From contig JAFDVJ010000133.1 in the NCBI GenBank assembly GCA_018269075.1, forward strand, positions 1 to 47,701: a stretch of 47,701 nt of DNA, in the 5' to 3' direction. The notes under the pieces were generated by a model. That model had not been told where the DNA came from. It ran no database searches and saw only the letters and a list, made by a program, of their open reading frames with translations. The position numbers and the translations under genes are program-made. Of this stretch, positions 1 through 7,767 are shown piece by piece (position 1 is the stretch's first letter; each line of letters starts with the position of its first letter). Source of the DNA: Acidobacteriota bacterium (GTDB taxonomy: Bacteria; Acidobacteriota; Blastocatellia; Pyrinomonadales; Pyrinomonadaceae).

Positions 1-82
1 CGGGAAGTCTGGGAAGTAGATTATCTTGTTCCGCAACTTCCTTCTAATGTCCCACGGACTGTCATTTCTGTCGCCGCGCCGC

Positions 83-138
83 GCGGGTCTGACCCGCATT
101 TACAGGCATCCGCCTGTCAACAGTCTGACAGACTGTTG
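83..138. repeat. Cluster of three adjacent short hairpins (REP-like)
   Basis: Three palindromes lie back to back: GCGGGT/ACCCGC with a 3-nt loop (83-97), ACAGGC/GCCTGT with a 4-nt loop (102-117), and CAACAGTCTG/CAGACTGTTG around one base (118-138). They sit upstream of the DinB-fold gene and could end a transcript entering from the left or be a dispersed palindromic repeat. The pairing is seen directly; the role is inferred. Confidence 0.6.
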
Positions 139-189
139 TACGTTTTCCTCAAACTTCCAAAACTGAAAAAAACTCTCTAAACTGAAACA

Positions 190-657
190 ATGGACATTCA
201 GAAGGAAATACGCGCGCATCTCGGAGAGCTGCTCGCGGGCCGCTCGGCGCATATCGAGCTCGAAAAGGTTTTGCGGGAGTTTCCGGTCGACAAAATAAAC
301 GTCCGGCTCGAAAACGCGCCGCACACGGCGTGGGAGCTCGTCGAGCATCTGCGGATCGCGCAGTGGGACATCGTCGAATTCAGCTGCAACGAGGCGCACG
401 TTTCGCCCGATTTTCCCGACGGTTACTGGAACAAAACCGAAGGCACGGCCGAAGACTGGGAAAAATCCCGCGACCAGATCCTTCGCGACCTCCAGTCGAT
501 GCGCGAGCTGGTCGCGGACGAAAAGACCGATCTGCTTGCCCCGATCCCGCACGGCGACGGCCAGACGATCTTTCGCGAAGCGATGCTCGTCGTCGATCAC
601 AACGCCTATCATCTCGGCCAGCTCGCCTTTCTGATGCGCATTCTCGAAGAACGCTAG
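190..657 (+). CDS. DinB-family metal-binding protein
   Basis: A 155-residue protein of the DinB/YfiT-like four-helix fold, whose members bind a divalent metal through three histidines and include thiol transferases and stress-linked proteins of unknown activity. Visible support is the early helix with AWELVEHLR (one His) and the C-terminal DHNAYHLGQL, which gives the HxxxH-type pair typical of the family. Length fits a single domain. No signal peptide, so cytoplasmic. The ATG at 190 follows an A-rich leader without a clear Shine-Dalgarno. That leader shares a 21-bp identical block (151-171) with the region before the kinase start (6175-6195, opposite strand). The substrate cannot be predicted. 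The gene stands alone, followed by an inverted heptanucleotide repeat. Confidence 0.85.
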   Translation: MDIQKEIRAHLGELLAGRSAHIELEKVLREFPVDKINVRLENAPHTAWELVEHLRIAQWDIVEFSCNEAHVSPDFPDGYWNKTEGTAEDWEKSRDQILRDLQSMRELVADEKTDLLAPIPHGDGQTIFREAMLVVDHNAYHLGQLAFLMRILEER

Positions 658-689
658 TCGGACCGCCGTCCGGTTTCGAACCGGCCTTC

Positions 690-778
690 GGAATAGATGA
701 AAGATGAAAGATGATAGATGATAGATCGGGATCGAAAAAAATCTGTCATTTGTCATCTGTCATCTTTCATCTATTCCG
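690..778. repeat. Inverted array of 7-bp tandem repeats (GATGAAA/GATGATA)
   Basis: The left arm is built of 7-mers GATGAAA, GATGAAA, GATGATA, GATGATA; the right arm of GTCATTT, GTCATCT, GTCATCT, TTCATCT, ending in the complement of the left edge (GGAATAGATG at left, CATCTATTCC at right). It can form a large imperfect hairpin after the DinB-fold gene. It belongs to the class of heptanucleotide arrays found in several gaps of this window. Confidence 0.75.
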
Positions 779-1239
779 GATCGGTTTTCTTTCACAAGAA
801 AAAAACGCTCATCGAAAAAAAGCGGGCGCGGTATTACAAAAAACACGCCTGCAAAACGAATTTGCTTGTAAAGACTTTAAAAAAACTAGCCAAAAAAAAG
901 AAAAAACTAGCCAAAAAAAAGAAAAAATTAGCCAAAAAAAAAGAAAAATTAGCCAAAAAAAAAGAAAAATTGGCCAAAAAAAAGAAAAAATTAGCCAAAA
1001 AAAAGAAAAAATTGGCCAAAAAAAAAGAAAAATTAGCCAAAAAAAAGAAAAAATTAGCCAAAAAATTAAGTTTTCACGCCAATAAAAAGAAAAAATTTGC
1101 GAGATTTTTTACGAAACGCGGCGGATCGGAAGCCGGGTCGGCGTCAAAAAACGGAAAATCGGAGCCGGCCGGCAATGCGTCCGGCAGCTCCGATTCGTTG
1201 TTCGCCGGTTTTGACCGGCCGGTTCGCTTTTATTCCTGA
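718..1239 (+). CDS. Putative lysine-rich heptad-repeat protein
   Basis: I do not recognise a family. The frame encodes up to 173 residues with a core of nine or so perfect 21-nt units (about 880-1065), each giving the heptapeptide LAKKKKK or LAKKKEK. Between units the Leu codon varies as CTA, TTA or TTG and the only amino-acid change is Lys/Glu, so this frame is the one under constraint; the other sense frame and the antisense frame change residues. A basic repetitive helix could bind nucleic acid like histone-H1-type tails, but that is inference. The start is uncertain: the ATG at 718 lies in an intergenic repeat array and no good ribosome site is seen. The Gly/Ser-rich C-terminus overlaps a terminator hairpin and the convergent next gene by 10 bp. 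Confidence 0.45.
   Translation: MIDRDRKKSVICHLSSFIYSGSVFFHKKKTLIEKKRARYYKKHACKTNLLVKTLKKLAKKKKKLAKKKKKLAKKKEKLAKKKEKLAKKKKKLAKKKKKLAKKKEKLAKKKKKLAKKLSFHANKKKKFARFFTKRGGSEAGSASKNGKSEPAGNASGSSDSLFAGFDRPVRFYS
1155..1194 (-). terminator. Rho-independent terminator of the beta-helix gene
   Basis: Stem ATCGGAGC (1158-1165) pairs with GCTCCGAT (1187-1194), with an extra CCGG/CCGG pairing inside. Read on the minus strand it is followed by TTTT at 1155-1158. It lies just past the stop of the minus-strand CSLREA gene. Confidence 0.6.
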
Positions 1240-3314
1240 GCGTTCATCACCAGATCGGTCAAATCTCCGTTCAGCGTGAAGATGTTCTGATCGAACCGGT
1301 ATTTCCGGCTCTGCACGGTCAGGACGTAGACGTCGCCGCTCGGGCAGTCTTCGAAGACGAAGGTTCCGAACGAGCCGCTGCGGGCCGAACGGACCTCGCC
1401 GGTCGCGGTGTTGGTCAGAACGACGACCGCGTTCGAGAGCCCGCTGCCGGTCGGGGTTCGCAATTTTCCGCGAATCATCGAACCGGCCGCCGTCGGCACC
1501 GATCTTTCGGCCGCGCCTTTCTCGCAGCCGGTCTGCTGCGGCCGCGCGAGTCCGTTTTGCGACGTCGTGACGACCGTTCCGCAGTCGCTCGTGCCGTTCG
1601 GGATCGTGTTCAGGACCGGACTCGTCTGCGCCGGCATCTGCGTCAGCGTCGGGCCGCCGTTGTTGGCGAGCGCGCCGAGCTGCGGGTCGGTTCCGGTGAC
1701 GTCGTTGGCGAGCGCGAACATTCCCGGCGAAGCGAGGCCTCTTTTGCGGGCCGCCGGCGAAGCGAAAAACGTGCCGCCGGTCGTGTCTTCGACGTGATTG
1801 TAATCCTGCGAGGTGATCGTGCCCGAAATATCGGGGCTCGCTCCGCTGACGTTGTCGGCGACGATCGAGTTCTTGAGATTCGTCGTCCCGGTCGCGTTCT
1901 GGAACAGGCCGCCGCCGGCCGTCGTGCCGGTGTTTCCGGCGACGGTCGCGTAATTGAGGTTGATCGTCGCGGCGGTTCCGCTGTTATAAACGCCGCCGCC
2001 GCTGCCGGGCGTCGTGTTTCCGCTGATCGTCGAGTTGGTGGCGTTGACGGTTGCCGTGCCGGTCGATGAGCTGAAGTTTTCGACGCCCGCGCCGACGGCC
2101 GTCGCGCCGGTCGCCGAATTGCCGCTGACGGTCGAGCCCGTCAGATTGACGGTCGCGTTGAAGGTCGAGCCGGCGATGTTGACGATGCCGCCGCCTTCGC
2201 CGTTCGCCGTGTTGCTGCTGATCGTCGAGTTGGTGATCGTCGTCGTCGCCGCGGCCGTCGTCGAGGCGAGCGTTCGGACGCCGCCGTGATAAGCCTGCGA
2301 CGCGGTGACGCTGTTGGACACGGAATTGCCGGTGATGACCGAATTCGAGATCGTGACGGTCGCCTGCTGGTTGTAAATGCCGCCGGTAAAGGCCGAACCG
2401 GTTCCGGCCGTGACGGTCGAAGCGTTTCCGCTGATTGTGCTGCCGGTGATCGTCGCCGTTCCGCCGGTGACGTGAACGCCGCCGGTAAAAGCGTTGAATC
2501 CGGAAGTCGTCGCCGTGTTGTTCGAAACGGTCGAATTGGTGATGTTCAGCGTTCCGATCGAAGTGACGCCGCCCCCGCTGGCCGCGACGGTCGTGCTCGT
2601 GTTCGAGACGGTGTTGCCGGTGACCGTCGAATTGTTGATGTTGATGGTGGCGGCGGAATTTCCCATAATGCCCGCGCCCGTCGAGCTGGTGGCGGCCGTT
2701 CCGCCGGCGGTGTTGTTGGAGACGGTGCAGTTGTTGAGCGTCAGCGTCGCGCCGGTCGCCCCCGAAACCGCGATGCCGCCGCCGCTCGTGCCGTCGTCGT
2801 TCTCGGTCACGACGACGTCGGTCAGCGTCGCGTTGACCGCGCCGACGTCGACGCGGATGCCGGCGCCGAAAGTTCCGGCGGCGGTCGTGTAGCGGCCCCA
2901 TCTGACGGTCAGACCGCTGATGCTGGTCGGGACGCCGGTCGCGCGCAGGTGGAACACGCGCTCGGTCGCCGTGCCGCGGCTCGCCGCGCCCTGGACGATC
3001 GTCGATCCGGAACCCGCGCCGTTGATCGTGATTTCCGACGTCAGGTCGAAATCGCCCGAAGCGTTGACGTTTTCGCCCGAGCCGGTCAGCGTGATCGTGT
3101 AGGTGCCGGCCGGCAGCGTGATCGTATCGGCCCCGGCGAGCGCGTTCGCTTCGGTGATCGCCGCCCGCAGCGAGCAGTTTCCGAGCGAATCCGCGCAGAT
3201 GCCGTTGCCGGCCGTCGCATCCTGCGTATCGCTGGTCGTGTTAACCGTAAAAGTCGCGGCATTAACTCCGAAAGTTAATGCCGCAAAGACACAAATCAAT
3301 CCTAAAAACTTCAT
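1230..3314 (-). CDS. Secreted CSLREA-domain, parallel beta-helix protein with C-terminal regulatory-like domain
   Basis: A 694-residue exported protein. Residues 1-20 are a signal peptide ending near VNAA. The CSLREA-type motif follows (GNCSLRAAITEANA, about residues 45-58). Then come some 400 residues of Asn/Thr/Gly-rich repeats such as NSTISGNT, one per rung, as in right-handed parallel beta-helices. The stretch DPQLGALANNGGPTLTQMP marks the choice-of-anchor-Q type end of such proteins. The last 90 residues (from about IRGKLRTPTGSGLSNA) resemble a carboxypeptidase-regulatory-like beta-sandwich. The family is a cell-surface or secreted one; ligands are unknown. The ATG at 3314 follows an AGTGAGGGAA ribosome site. 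The gene is monocistronic and converges with the lysine-rich ORF. Confidence 0.88.
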   Translation of the reverse strand: MKFLGLICVFAALTFGVNAATFTVNTTSDTQDATAGNGICADSLGNCSLRAAITEANALAGADTITLPAGTYTITLTGSGENVNASGDFDLTSEITINGAGSGSTIVQGAASRGTATERVFHLRATGVPTSISGLTVRWGRYTTAAGTFGAGIRVDVGAVNATLTDVVVTENDDGTSGGGIAVSGATGATLTLNNCTVSNNTAGGTAATSSTGAGIMGNSAATININNSTVTGNTVSNTSTTVAASGGGVTSIGTLNITNSTVSNNTATTSGFNAFTGGVHVTGGTATITGSTISGNASTVTAGTGSAFTGGIYNQQATVTISNSVITGNSVSNSVTASQAYHGGVRTLASTTAAATTTITNSTISSNTANGEGGGIVNIAGSTFNATVNLTGSTVSGNSATGATAVGAGVENFSSSTGTATVNATNSTISGNTTPGSGGGVYNSGTAATINLNYATVAGNTGTTAGGGLFQNATGTTNLKNSIVADNVSGASPDISGTITSQDYNHVEDTTGGTFFASPAARKRGLASPGMFALANDVTGTDPQLGALANNGGPTLTQMPAQTSPVLNTIPNGTSDCGTVVTTSQNGLARPQQTGCEKGAAERSVPTAAGSMIRGKLRTPTGSGLSNAVVVLTNTATGEVRSARSGSFGTFVFEDCPSGDVYVLTVQSRKYRFDQNIFTLNGDLTDLVMNAQE

Positions 3315-3579
3315 ATTTCCCTCACTTAAATAAAACAGATTTTAAGTAAGCCGATTCCGGTTTTCCAAAAGGGGACTGATATGGCTGAAATTGAGTCGGA
3401 CTCAACCACGGGTTATGGTTCTGAATTTAGCTACTTATAGATTGTAATGGTGTCATTTCGTAAATTTATTGTCAAGATAAAAGCGGACCGGATTCATAAT
3501 TGCGGCTTCGCATCGAAAAAAAACGACGGCGGGCGGCGGTCGATCGGGGAAATACCGAATTTTCGGGCCGAAGCGGCGG

Positions 3580-6171
3580 TTATTGTTCGAGCAGCGTTTC
3601 GATCTCGACGGTCTGCGGATGGTTTTCGCCGTAGATCCGGCGGAACAGCTCGGCGGCGCGCCGCAGCGTATCGCCGGCTTCGGCGGTCTTTCCCTCTTTT
3701 TTGAGGGCTTTGCCGAGAACGGCGAGACATTCGGCATAAAAATAATGGTCGTCGCCGAAATCCTTCGCGATGAGCGGCAGGTTCGCCCGCGCGAGCGTCT
3801 CGGCGTCGGCGAATTTTCCGCCGTCGAGCAGGACGACGGCGAGATTGATCGCGACCTTGCCGCCGGGCGCGCCCTTGATGTTTTCGCGGAGCAGCTTTTC
3901 GGCCTCGGCGTGGCGGCCGAGCTTATTGATCGTCATCGCCAGCTCCATCGCCGACTGCGAGCGCAGCGGGCTGTCGATCTTGGTCCGGATTTCGAGCGCC
4001 TTCTGAAAAAGCGGTTCGGCCGTTTCGGGTCGGCCGGCCAGCAAATAACAGTAGCCGAGATTATGATAGCCGTTCGAGACCGACTGGTTTTCGAGCTCGC
4101 CGTAAAACGCGCGGCGGATGTCGAGCGTGCGCTGCAGGTATCGCGCGGCCTCGTCGAAGCGCGCCTGATAAACGAGGCTCCGGCCGACACAGGTATTGGC
4201 GGCGGCGAGATCGAGCGGCTTTTCCGACGCGTTCGTCTCGGCGACGGTCAGCGCCTCGCGGCAGAGCTCTTCGGCGTCGCGGAAGTTGCCGCGAATCTCC
4301 ATCAGAAAGGCGGCCGTGTCGGTCAGGTATTCCTCGATCCGCGCGTCGCCGGCGGGCAGCGCGCGGCGGGCGATCGAAACCGCGTCGCGATAGTTTTTTT
4401 CGATCTCGTCCTTCGGCGCTTTGAGGCCGTCTTTTTGCCAGACGGCGAGCGCGTCGAGGCTTTTCGCGAGTTCGAGCGTGTCGCCGCCGGTTTTCCGCCG
4501 GATTTCGACGACTTCGCGCATAATCGCGGCCGCTTCGTCGCTTTTCTTGCCCCAGAACTTCACTTCGGCGAGAAAATCGAGCGCGGCGAGCGTCTGCGGA
4601 TGCTCGCGGCCGTAGAGCTCGCGGTCGAGCCGGACGGCCTCTTCCGTCAATTCCTCGGCGCGGTCGAAAACGCTCAGCGATTTGTAGGCCTCGGCCATCG
4701 TCAGCAGAATCCGGGCGCGGACTTCGGGCTGATCGCGCAGTTCGTTCTTCACTCTTTCATAGCCTTTGTCGAGCAATTCGCGCGCGGTCGCGTCGCGGCC
4801 GCCGTTCCGGTCGGCGTTCGCGCCCTTAAAGAGATCGAGCATAAAGGCCGAGACTTTTTCGGCGCGTTCGTGCTCGATCTGCGCCGTGTCGCGCTCGCGG
4901 GCGATCCGAAACGTCTGAACGGTCTCGGTGACGGCAAAACCGGTCAGAAAAGTGACGAGCAGCGCGGCCAGTCCGACCGTCAGCTTATGGCGTCTGACGA
5001 ATTTCGAAAAGCGGTAGGCGAAGGTCGCCGGCCGCGCCGACACGGGCAGGCCTTCGAGGTGAAAACGGATGTCCTCGCTGAACTGTTCGACCGTCGCGTA
5101 GCGCCGCGCCGTTTCCTTGCGGAGCGCCGTCAGCACGATGTTGTCGATGTCGCCGCGCAGCGCGTGCGGGTTGCGCGGCGCAATCGAGGGATTCGTTTCC
5201 GGGTCGGCGGGCGGCTGCCGGTAATCGGTGATCGCCGACGGCGGCAGCGGCTCGGTGTCGCAGATCGCGTGAAAAATCTCGGCCGGCGTGTTGTTTTTGA
5301 TCCGGTACGGGCGCCGGCCGGTCAGCAGCTCGTAAAGCAGGACGCCGAGGCTGTAGATGTCCGAAGCGGTCGTGATCGCTTCGCCGCGGACCTGTTCGGG
5401 GCTCGCGTATTCGGGCGTCATCAGCCGCATCGCCGTCGCGGTCGGGTTCAGCGTCTGCCCGGAAAGCTCGGGATTGAGCATTTTCGCGATCCCGAAGTCG
5501 AGGAGCTTCGGGACGCCGTCGCCGGTCACGATGATGTTCGACGGCTTCAGGTCGCGATGGACGACGAGATTCTGGTGCGCGTAAGCGACGGCCGCGCAGA
5601 TCTGCCGGAACAGCTTCAGCCGGTCCCTGGTGCGAAGCCGGTTGCGCGCGCAGTATTCGAGCAGCGGCAGGCCCTCGATGTATTCCATCACGAAAAAGGG
5701 CAGGCCGTCCGGGGTCGTGCCGGCGTCGAGCAGCCGCGCGATGTTCGGATGTTCGAGCGCGGCGAGAATCTGCCGCTCGTTGCGAAAACGGCGCAGGATG
5801 TCGTCGGTGTCCATCCCGCGCTTGATGATCTTGACGGCGACGCGGCGTTTGATCTCGTCGCTTCGGACGGCGAGATAAACGGCGCCCATCCCGCCGCGGC
5901 CGAGCAGCCGTTTGATCCGGTAAACGCCGATCTGTTCGGGCGGTTTCTCGTCGGTTTCGGCGTCGTTCAGAAATTCCTCGGCGGCGTTTTGAACGGCTTC
6001 GAGCAGATGGCCGCCGTGCGCTTCCTCGGCGCGCAGCAGCGTTTCCACCTCGACGCGGAGCTCGTCGTCGCCGCCGCAGGCCGCCGCCAGAAAATCCTCA
6101 CGCCCGGCCGCCGCCACGTCGAGCGCGCGATTGAAAATCTCCTCGATTCTGAGCCATCTTTCCGAAGTCAT
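3580..6171 (-). CDS. Serine/threonine protein kinase with C-terminal TPR repeats
   Basis: A PknB-type Hanks kinase that should phosphorylate Ser/Thr on unknown targets. From the chosen start the order is an N-terminal helical segment (ERWLRIEEIFNRAL), the kinase domain with Gly-loop LLGRGGMGAVYLA, VAVK lysine, catalytic HRDLKPSN, DFG and TPEYASPEQ activation segment, a single membrane helix (LTVGLAALLVTFLTGFAV), then about 400 residues of TPR repeats predicted outside the membrane. The frame stays open to 6312, but the extra 47 residues (KLPKLPKL type) are encoded by a 9-bp intergenic repeat array, so I start at the ATG at 6171, whose MTSERW opening matches the usual start of such acidobacterial kinases. 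An ECF sigma gene lies upstream on the same strand, a common acidobacterial pairing. Confidence 0.93.
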   Translation of the reverse strand: MTSERWLRIEEIFNRALDVAAAGREDFLAAACGGDDELRVEVETLLRAEEAHGGHLLEAVQNAAEEFLNDAETDEKPPEQIGVYRIKRLLGRGGMGAVYLAVRSDEIKRRVAVKIIKRGMDTDDILRRFRNERQILAALEHPNIARLLDAGTTPDGLPFFVMEYIEGLPLLEYCARNRLRTRDRLKLFRQICAAVAYAHQNLVVHRDLKPSNIIVTGDGVPKLLDFGIAKMLNPELSGQTLNPTATAMRLMTPEYASPEQVRGEAITTASDIYSLGVLLYELLTGRRPYRIKNNTPAEIFHAICDTEPLPPSAITDYRQPPADPETNPSIAPRNPHALRGDIDNIVLTALRKETARRYATVEQFSEDIRFHLEGLPVSARPATFAYRFSKFVRRHKLTVGLAALLVTFLTGFAVTETVQTFRIARERDTAQIEHERAEKVSAFMLDLFKGANADRNGGRDATARELLDKGYERVKNELRDQPEVRARILLTMAEAYKSLSVFDRAEELTEEAVRLDRELYGREHPQTLAALDFLAEVKFWGKKSDEAAAIMREVVEIRRKTGGDTLELAKSLDALAVWQKDGLKAPKDEIEKNYRDAVSIARRALPAGDARIEEYLTDTAAFLMEIRGNFRDAEELCREALTVAETNASEKPLDLAAANTCVGRSLVYQARFDEAARYLQRTLDIRRAFYGELENQSVSNGYHNLGYCYLLAGRPETAEPLFQKALEIRTKIDSPLRSQSAMELAMTINKLGRHAEAEKLLRENIKGAPGGKVAINLAVVLLDGGKFADAETLARANLPLIAKDFGDDHYFYAECLAVLGKALKKEGKTAEAGDTLRRAAELFRRIYGENHPQTVEIETLLEQ

Positions 6172-6186
6172 CGATTTTTTCAGTTT

Positions 6187-6271
6187 TGGAAGTTTCGGAA
6201 GTTTCGGAAGTTTCGGAAGTGAATCGTTTTCTTCCCGAACTTTCCGAACTTCCCGAACTTCCGAAACTTTT
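6187..6271. repeat. Inverted array of GGAAGTTTC 9-mers
   Basis: GGAAGTTTC repeats nearly four times at 6188-6220; the complementary arm with GAACTTTCC, GAACTTCCC and GAACTTCC runs 6233-6271. The array lies between the sigma factor and kinase genes. It gives the spurious KLP-repeat N-terminal extension of the kinase frame. It may form a hairpin in the shared transcript. Confidence 0.75.
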
Positions 6272-6337
6272 CCCCATCCGTAAGAGCGTTTTTGGCGGCG
6301 GGAATCGCTCACGGGTTGGAAAAAAAAACGAAAAAAA

Positions 6338-6892
6338 TCAGGCGGCCATCTGTTTGTAGAGCCACGCTTCGGCGAAACGCATATCGCGGCGGATGGTCGC
6401 GGCGGAAATTTTGAGGACTTTTTCGATTTCTTCGAGCGAGAGGCCGCCGAAATAGCGGAGCTCGATGATCCGGCTCTTGCGCTCGTCGAATTTGGCGAGC
6501 TCGGTCAGCGCGTCGTCGAGCGCGACGAGCTCTTTCGATTTTTCGCCGGACGCGGAAACGAGCTCGTCGAGCGAGATCTTCTGAAGATTGCCGCCGCGTT
6601 TTTCGCGCAGCCGGGTCCGCGCGTGATCGACCAGAATGTTGCGCATCACGCGCGCGGAAAACGCGAAAAACTGGACGCGGCTGTCCCATTTGACGTCTTC
6701 CTGGCCGATCAGCTTGAGATACGCTTCGTGGACGAGCGCGGTCGGCTGCAGCGTGTGATCGTCGCGCTCGTTTCTGATCAGATTGGCGGCGACCCGGCGC
6801 AGCTCGTTATAGACGATCGGCAAAAGCCGGTCGACCGCCGATTTCTCGCCGTTGCTCCAATCGAGCAGGAGTTTTGTCACGTCTTCCGCCAT
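6338..6892 (-). CDS. ECF-type RNA polymerase sigma factor
   Basis: A 184-residue sigma-70 family protein of the extracytoplasmic-function group, with the features of the ECF sigma factors common in Acidobacteria and Planctomycetes. Region 2 is visible as LQPTALVHEAYLKL followed by VQFFAFSARVMRNILVDHAR, and region 4 as FDERKSRIIELRYFGGLSLEEIEKVLKIS plus a recognition helix. It would redirect RNA polymerase to its own promoters. The ATG at 6892 has an AAGGAAGG ribosome site about 11 nt upstream; the open frame extends further but that part reads as noncoding. The kinase gene begins 166 bp downstream on the same strand, so kinase and sigma factor probably work in one signalling unit. No anti-sigma gene is present. 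Confidence 0.93.
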   Translation of the reverse strand: MAEDVTKLLLDWSNGEKSAVDRLLPIVYNELRRVAANLIRNERDDHTLQPTALVHEAYLKLIGQEDVKWDSRVQFFAFSARVMRNILVDHARTRLREKRGGNLQKISLDELVSASGEKSKELVALDDALTELAKFDERKSRIIELRYFGGLSLEEIEKVLKISAATIRRDMRFAEAWLYKQMAA

Positions 6893-6950
6893 CGCGTGAA
6901 TCGCCTTCCTTTTTTTTGAGGCAACATTAACACAAACGCGGCGGCGAAGC

Positions 6951-6992
6951 AAAAAGCGCGGCCGCCCGGAACGATTCGTCCGGCGGCCGCGC
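6951..6992 (-). terminator. Strong GC-rich terminator after the NTF2-like gene
   Basis: An 11-bp perfect stem, GCGCGGCCGCC (6956-6966) with GGCGGCCGCGC (6982-6992). On the minus strand it is followed by TTTTT (6951-6955). It lies between the stop at 7015 and the sigma gene start. Confidence 0.8.
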
Positions 6993-7014
6993 GCGGTTTT
7001 TCGGCGTTCTTTTT

Positions 7015-7470
7015 TCAGTTCGTTGCGATCGGAATATGCGCGTGATAGATGCAGAGCCATCCCTGGCCGCGTTTGACGACGATGCTCGTCGTCCGGACGC
7101 TCTGCGCGAGCGACTTGCCGTCGGGGAAAACGAACTCGGACTTGACGATCGCCGTGACGATCGCCGAACCGGCGTCGATCATCCGCACTTTGACGTCGGT
7201 GACCTCGGCCGATTTGAAGCTGAGCTGTCGGACCGAATCCATTTCCGCCGCTTTGTTGAAGACGCCCCACGGGTAAACCGCCTGAAAGTCGTCGGCGAGC
7301 GCCTTGCCGAAATCGTCGTATTTTTTGTCGACGAGATTTTTCCAGACCGTTTTTTCGTTATCGATCAGCGCCTGTTCCGTTTTCGGATCGTTGGTTTTCG
7401 CATTCTGCGCGGCCGCGAACAGGCTCGCCGTCAGAATCGTCATAATTAAAAGAAGCAATTTGATTTTCAT
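7015..7470 (-). CDS. Secreted SnoaL/DUF4440-like (NTF2-fold) protein
   Basis: A 151-residue protein with a signal peptide (MKIKLLLLIMTILTASLFAAAQ) and a small cone-shaped NTF2/SnoaL-like domain. The pattern supporting this is ALIDNEKTVWKNLVDKKYDDFGKALADDFQAVYP near the N-terminus, then strands ending in TSIVVKRGQGWLCIYHAHIP, as in DUF4440 proteins. Such proteins are periplasmic or extracellular here, with no predictable substrate. The start at 7470 (MKIK) is chosen because it begins the signal peptide and follows a purine-rich GGAGACGAAAA segment; the open frame upstream reads as noncoding. It is divergent from the TPR gene at 7768. Confidence 0.8.
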   Translation of the reverse strand: MKIKLLLLIMTILTASLFAAAQNAKTNDPKTEQALIDNEKTVWKNLVDKKYDDFGKALADDFQAVYPWGVFNKAAEMDSVRQLSFKSAEVTDVKVRMIDAGSAIVTAIVKSEFVFPDGKSLAQSVRTTSIVVKRGQGWLCIYHAHIPIATN

Positions 7471-7701
7471 ATTTTTCGTCTCCGTTTTGTTTATTGAAAT
7501 AAAATCCTTACTGAATCCAGCGGTTTTCGACGGGCACGTCGCCGTCGACGTCAGCCAGAAACGCGGAAAAGCGGCGGCTGAAATGCTGATGATCTTGAAA
7601 ATTTTTTTGTTCATTGGTCGTTCGCGGCTGTTATGAATCGGCCCTCTCAACTCCAAAAGCGACGAAGAAAAAGGAAATCGCTCAGCGGTCGAAAATTTTT
7701 G

Positions 7702-7730
7702 TTGACAGAGCGGAGAGAAAATTTTAGACT
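7702..7730 (+). promoter_or_regulatory. Sigma-70-like promoter of the secreted TPR gene
   Basis: TTGACA at 7702-7707, a 17-bp spacer, and TAGACT at 7725-7730 (4 of 6 to TATAAT). The start codon is 38 bp downstream. Only sequence similarity supports it. Confidence 0.5.
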
Positions 7731-7767
7731 GCGATGGAATCTCAAACACCGACCGCAGGAGCAACCT

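Noticed and set aside
834..1061. Antisense Phe-rich frame across the lysine repeats
   Set aside because: In this frame repeat variation changes residues (Asn/Ser), whereas the sense frame shows mainly synonymous change.
880..1065. CRISPR array
   Set aside because: Units are contiguous 21-mers with no unique spacers and no cas genes nearby.
3583..6222. Long plus-strand frame opposite the kinase
   Set aside because: High GC at third positions keeps the antisense frame open; the minus strand carries a clear kinase with all motifs.
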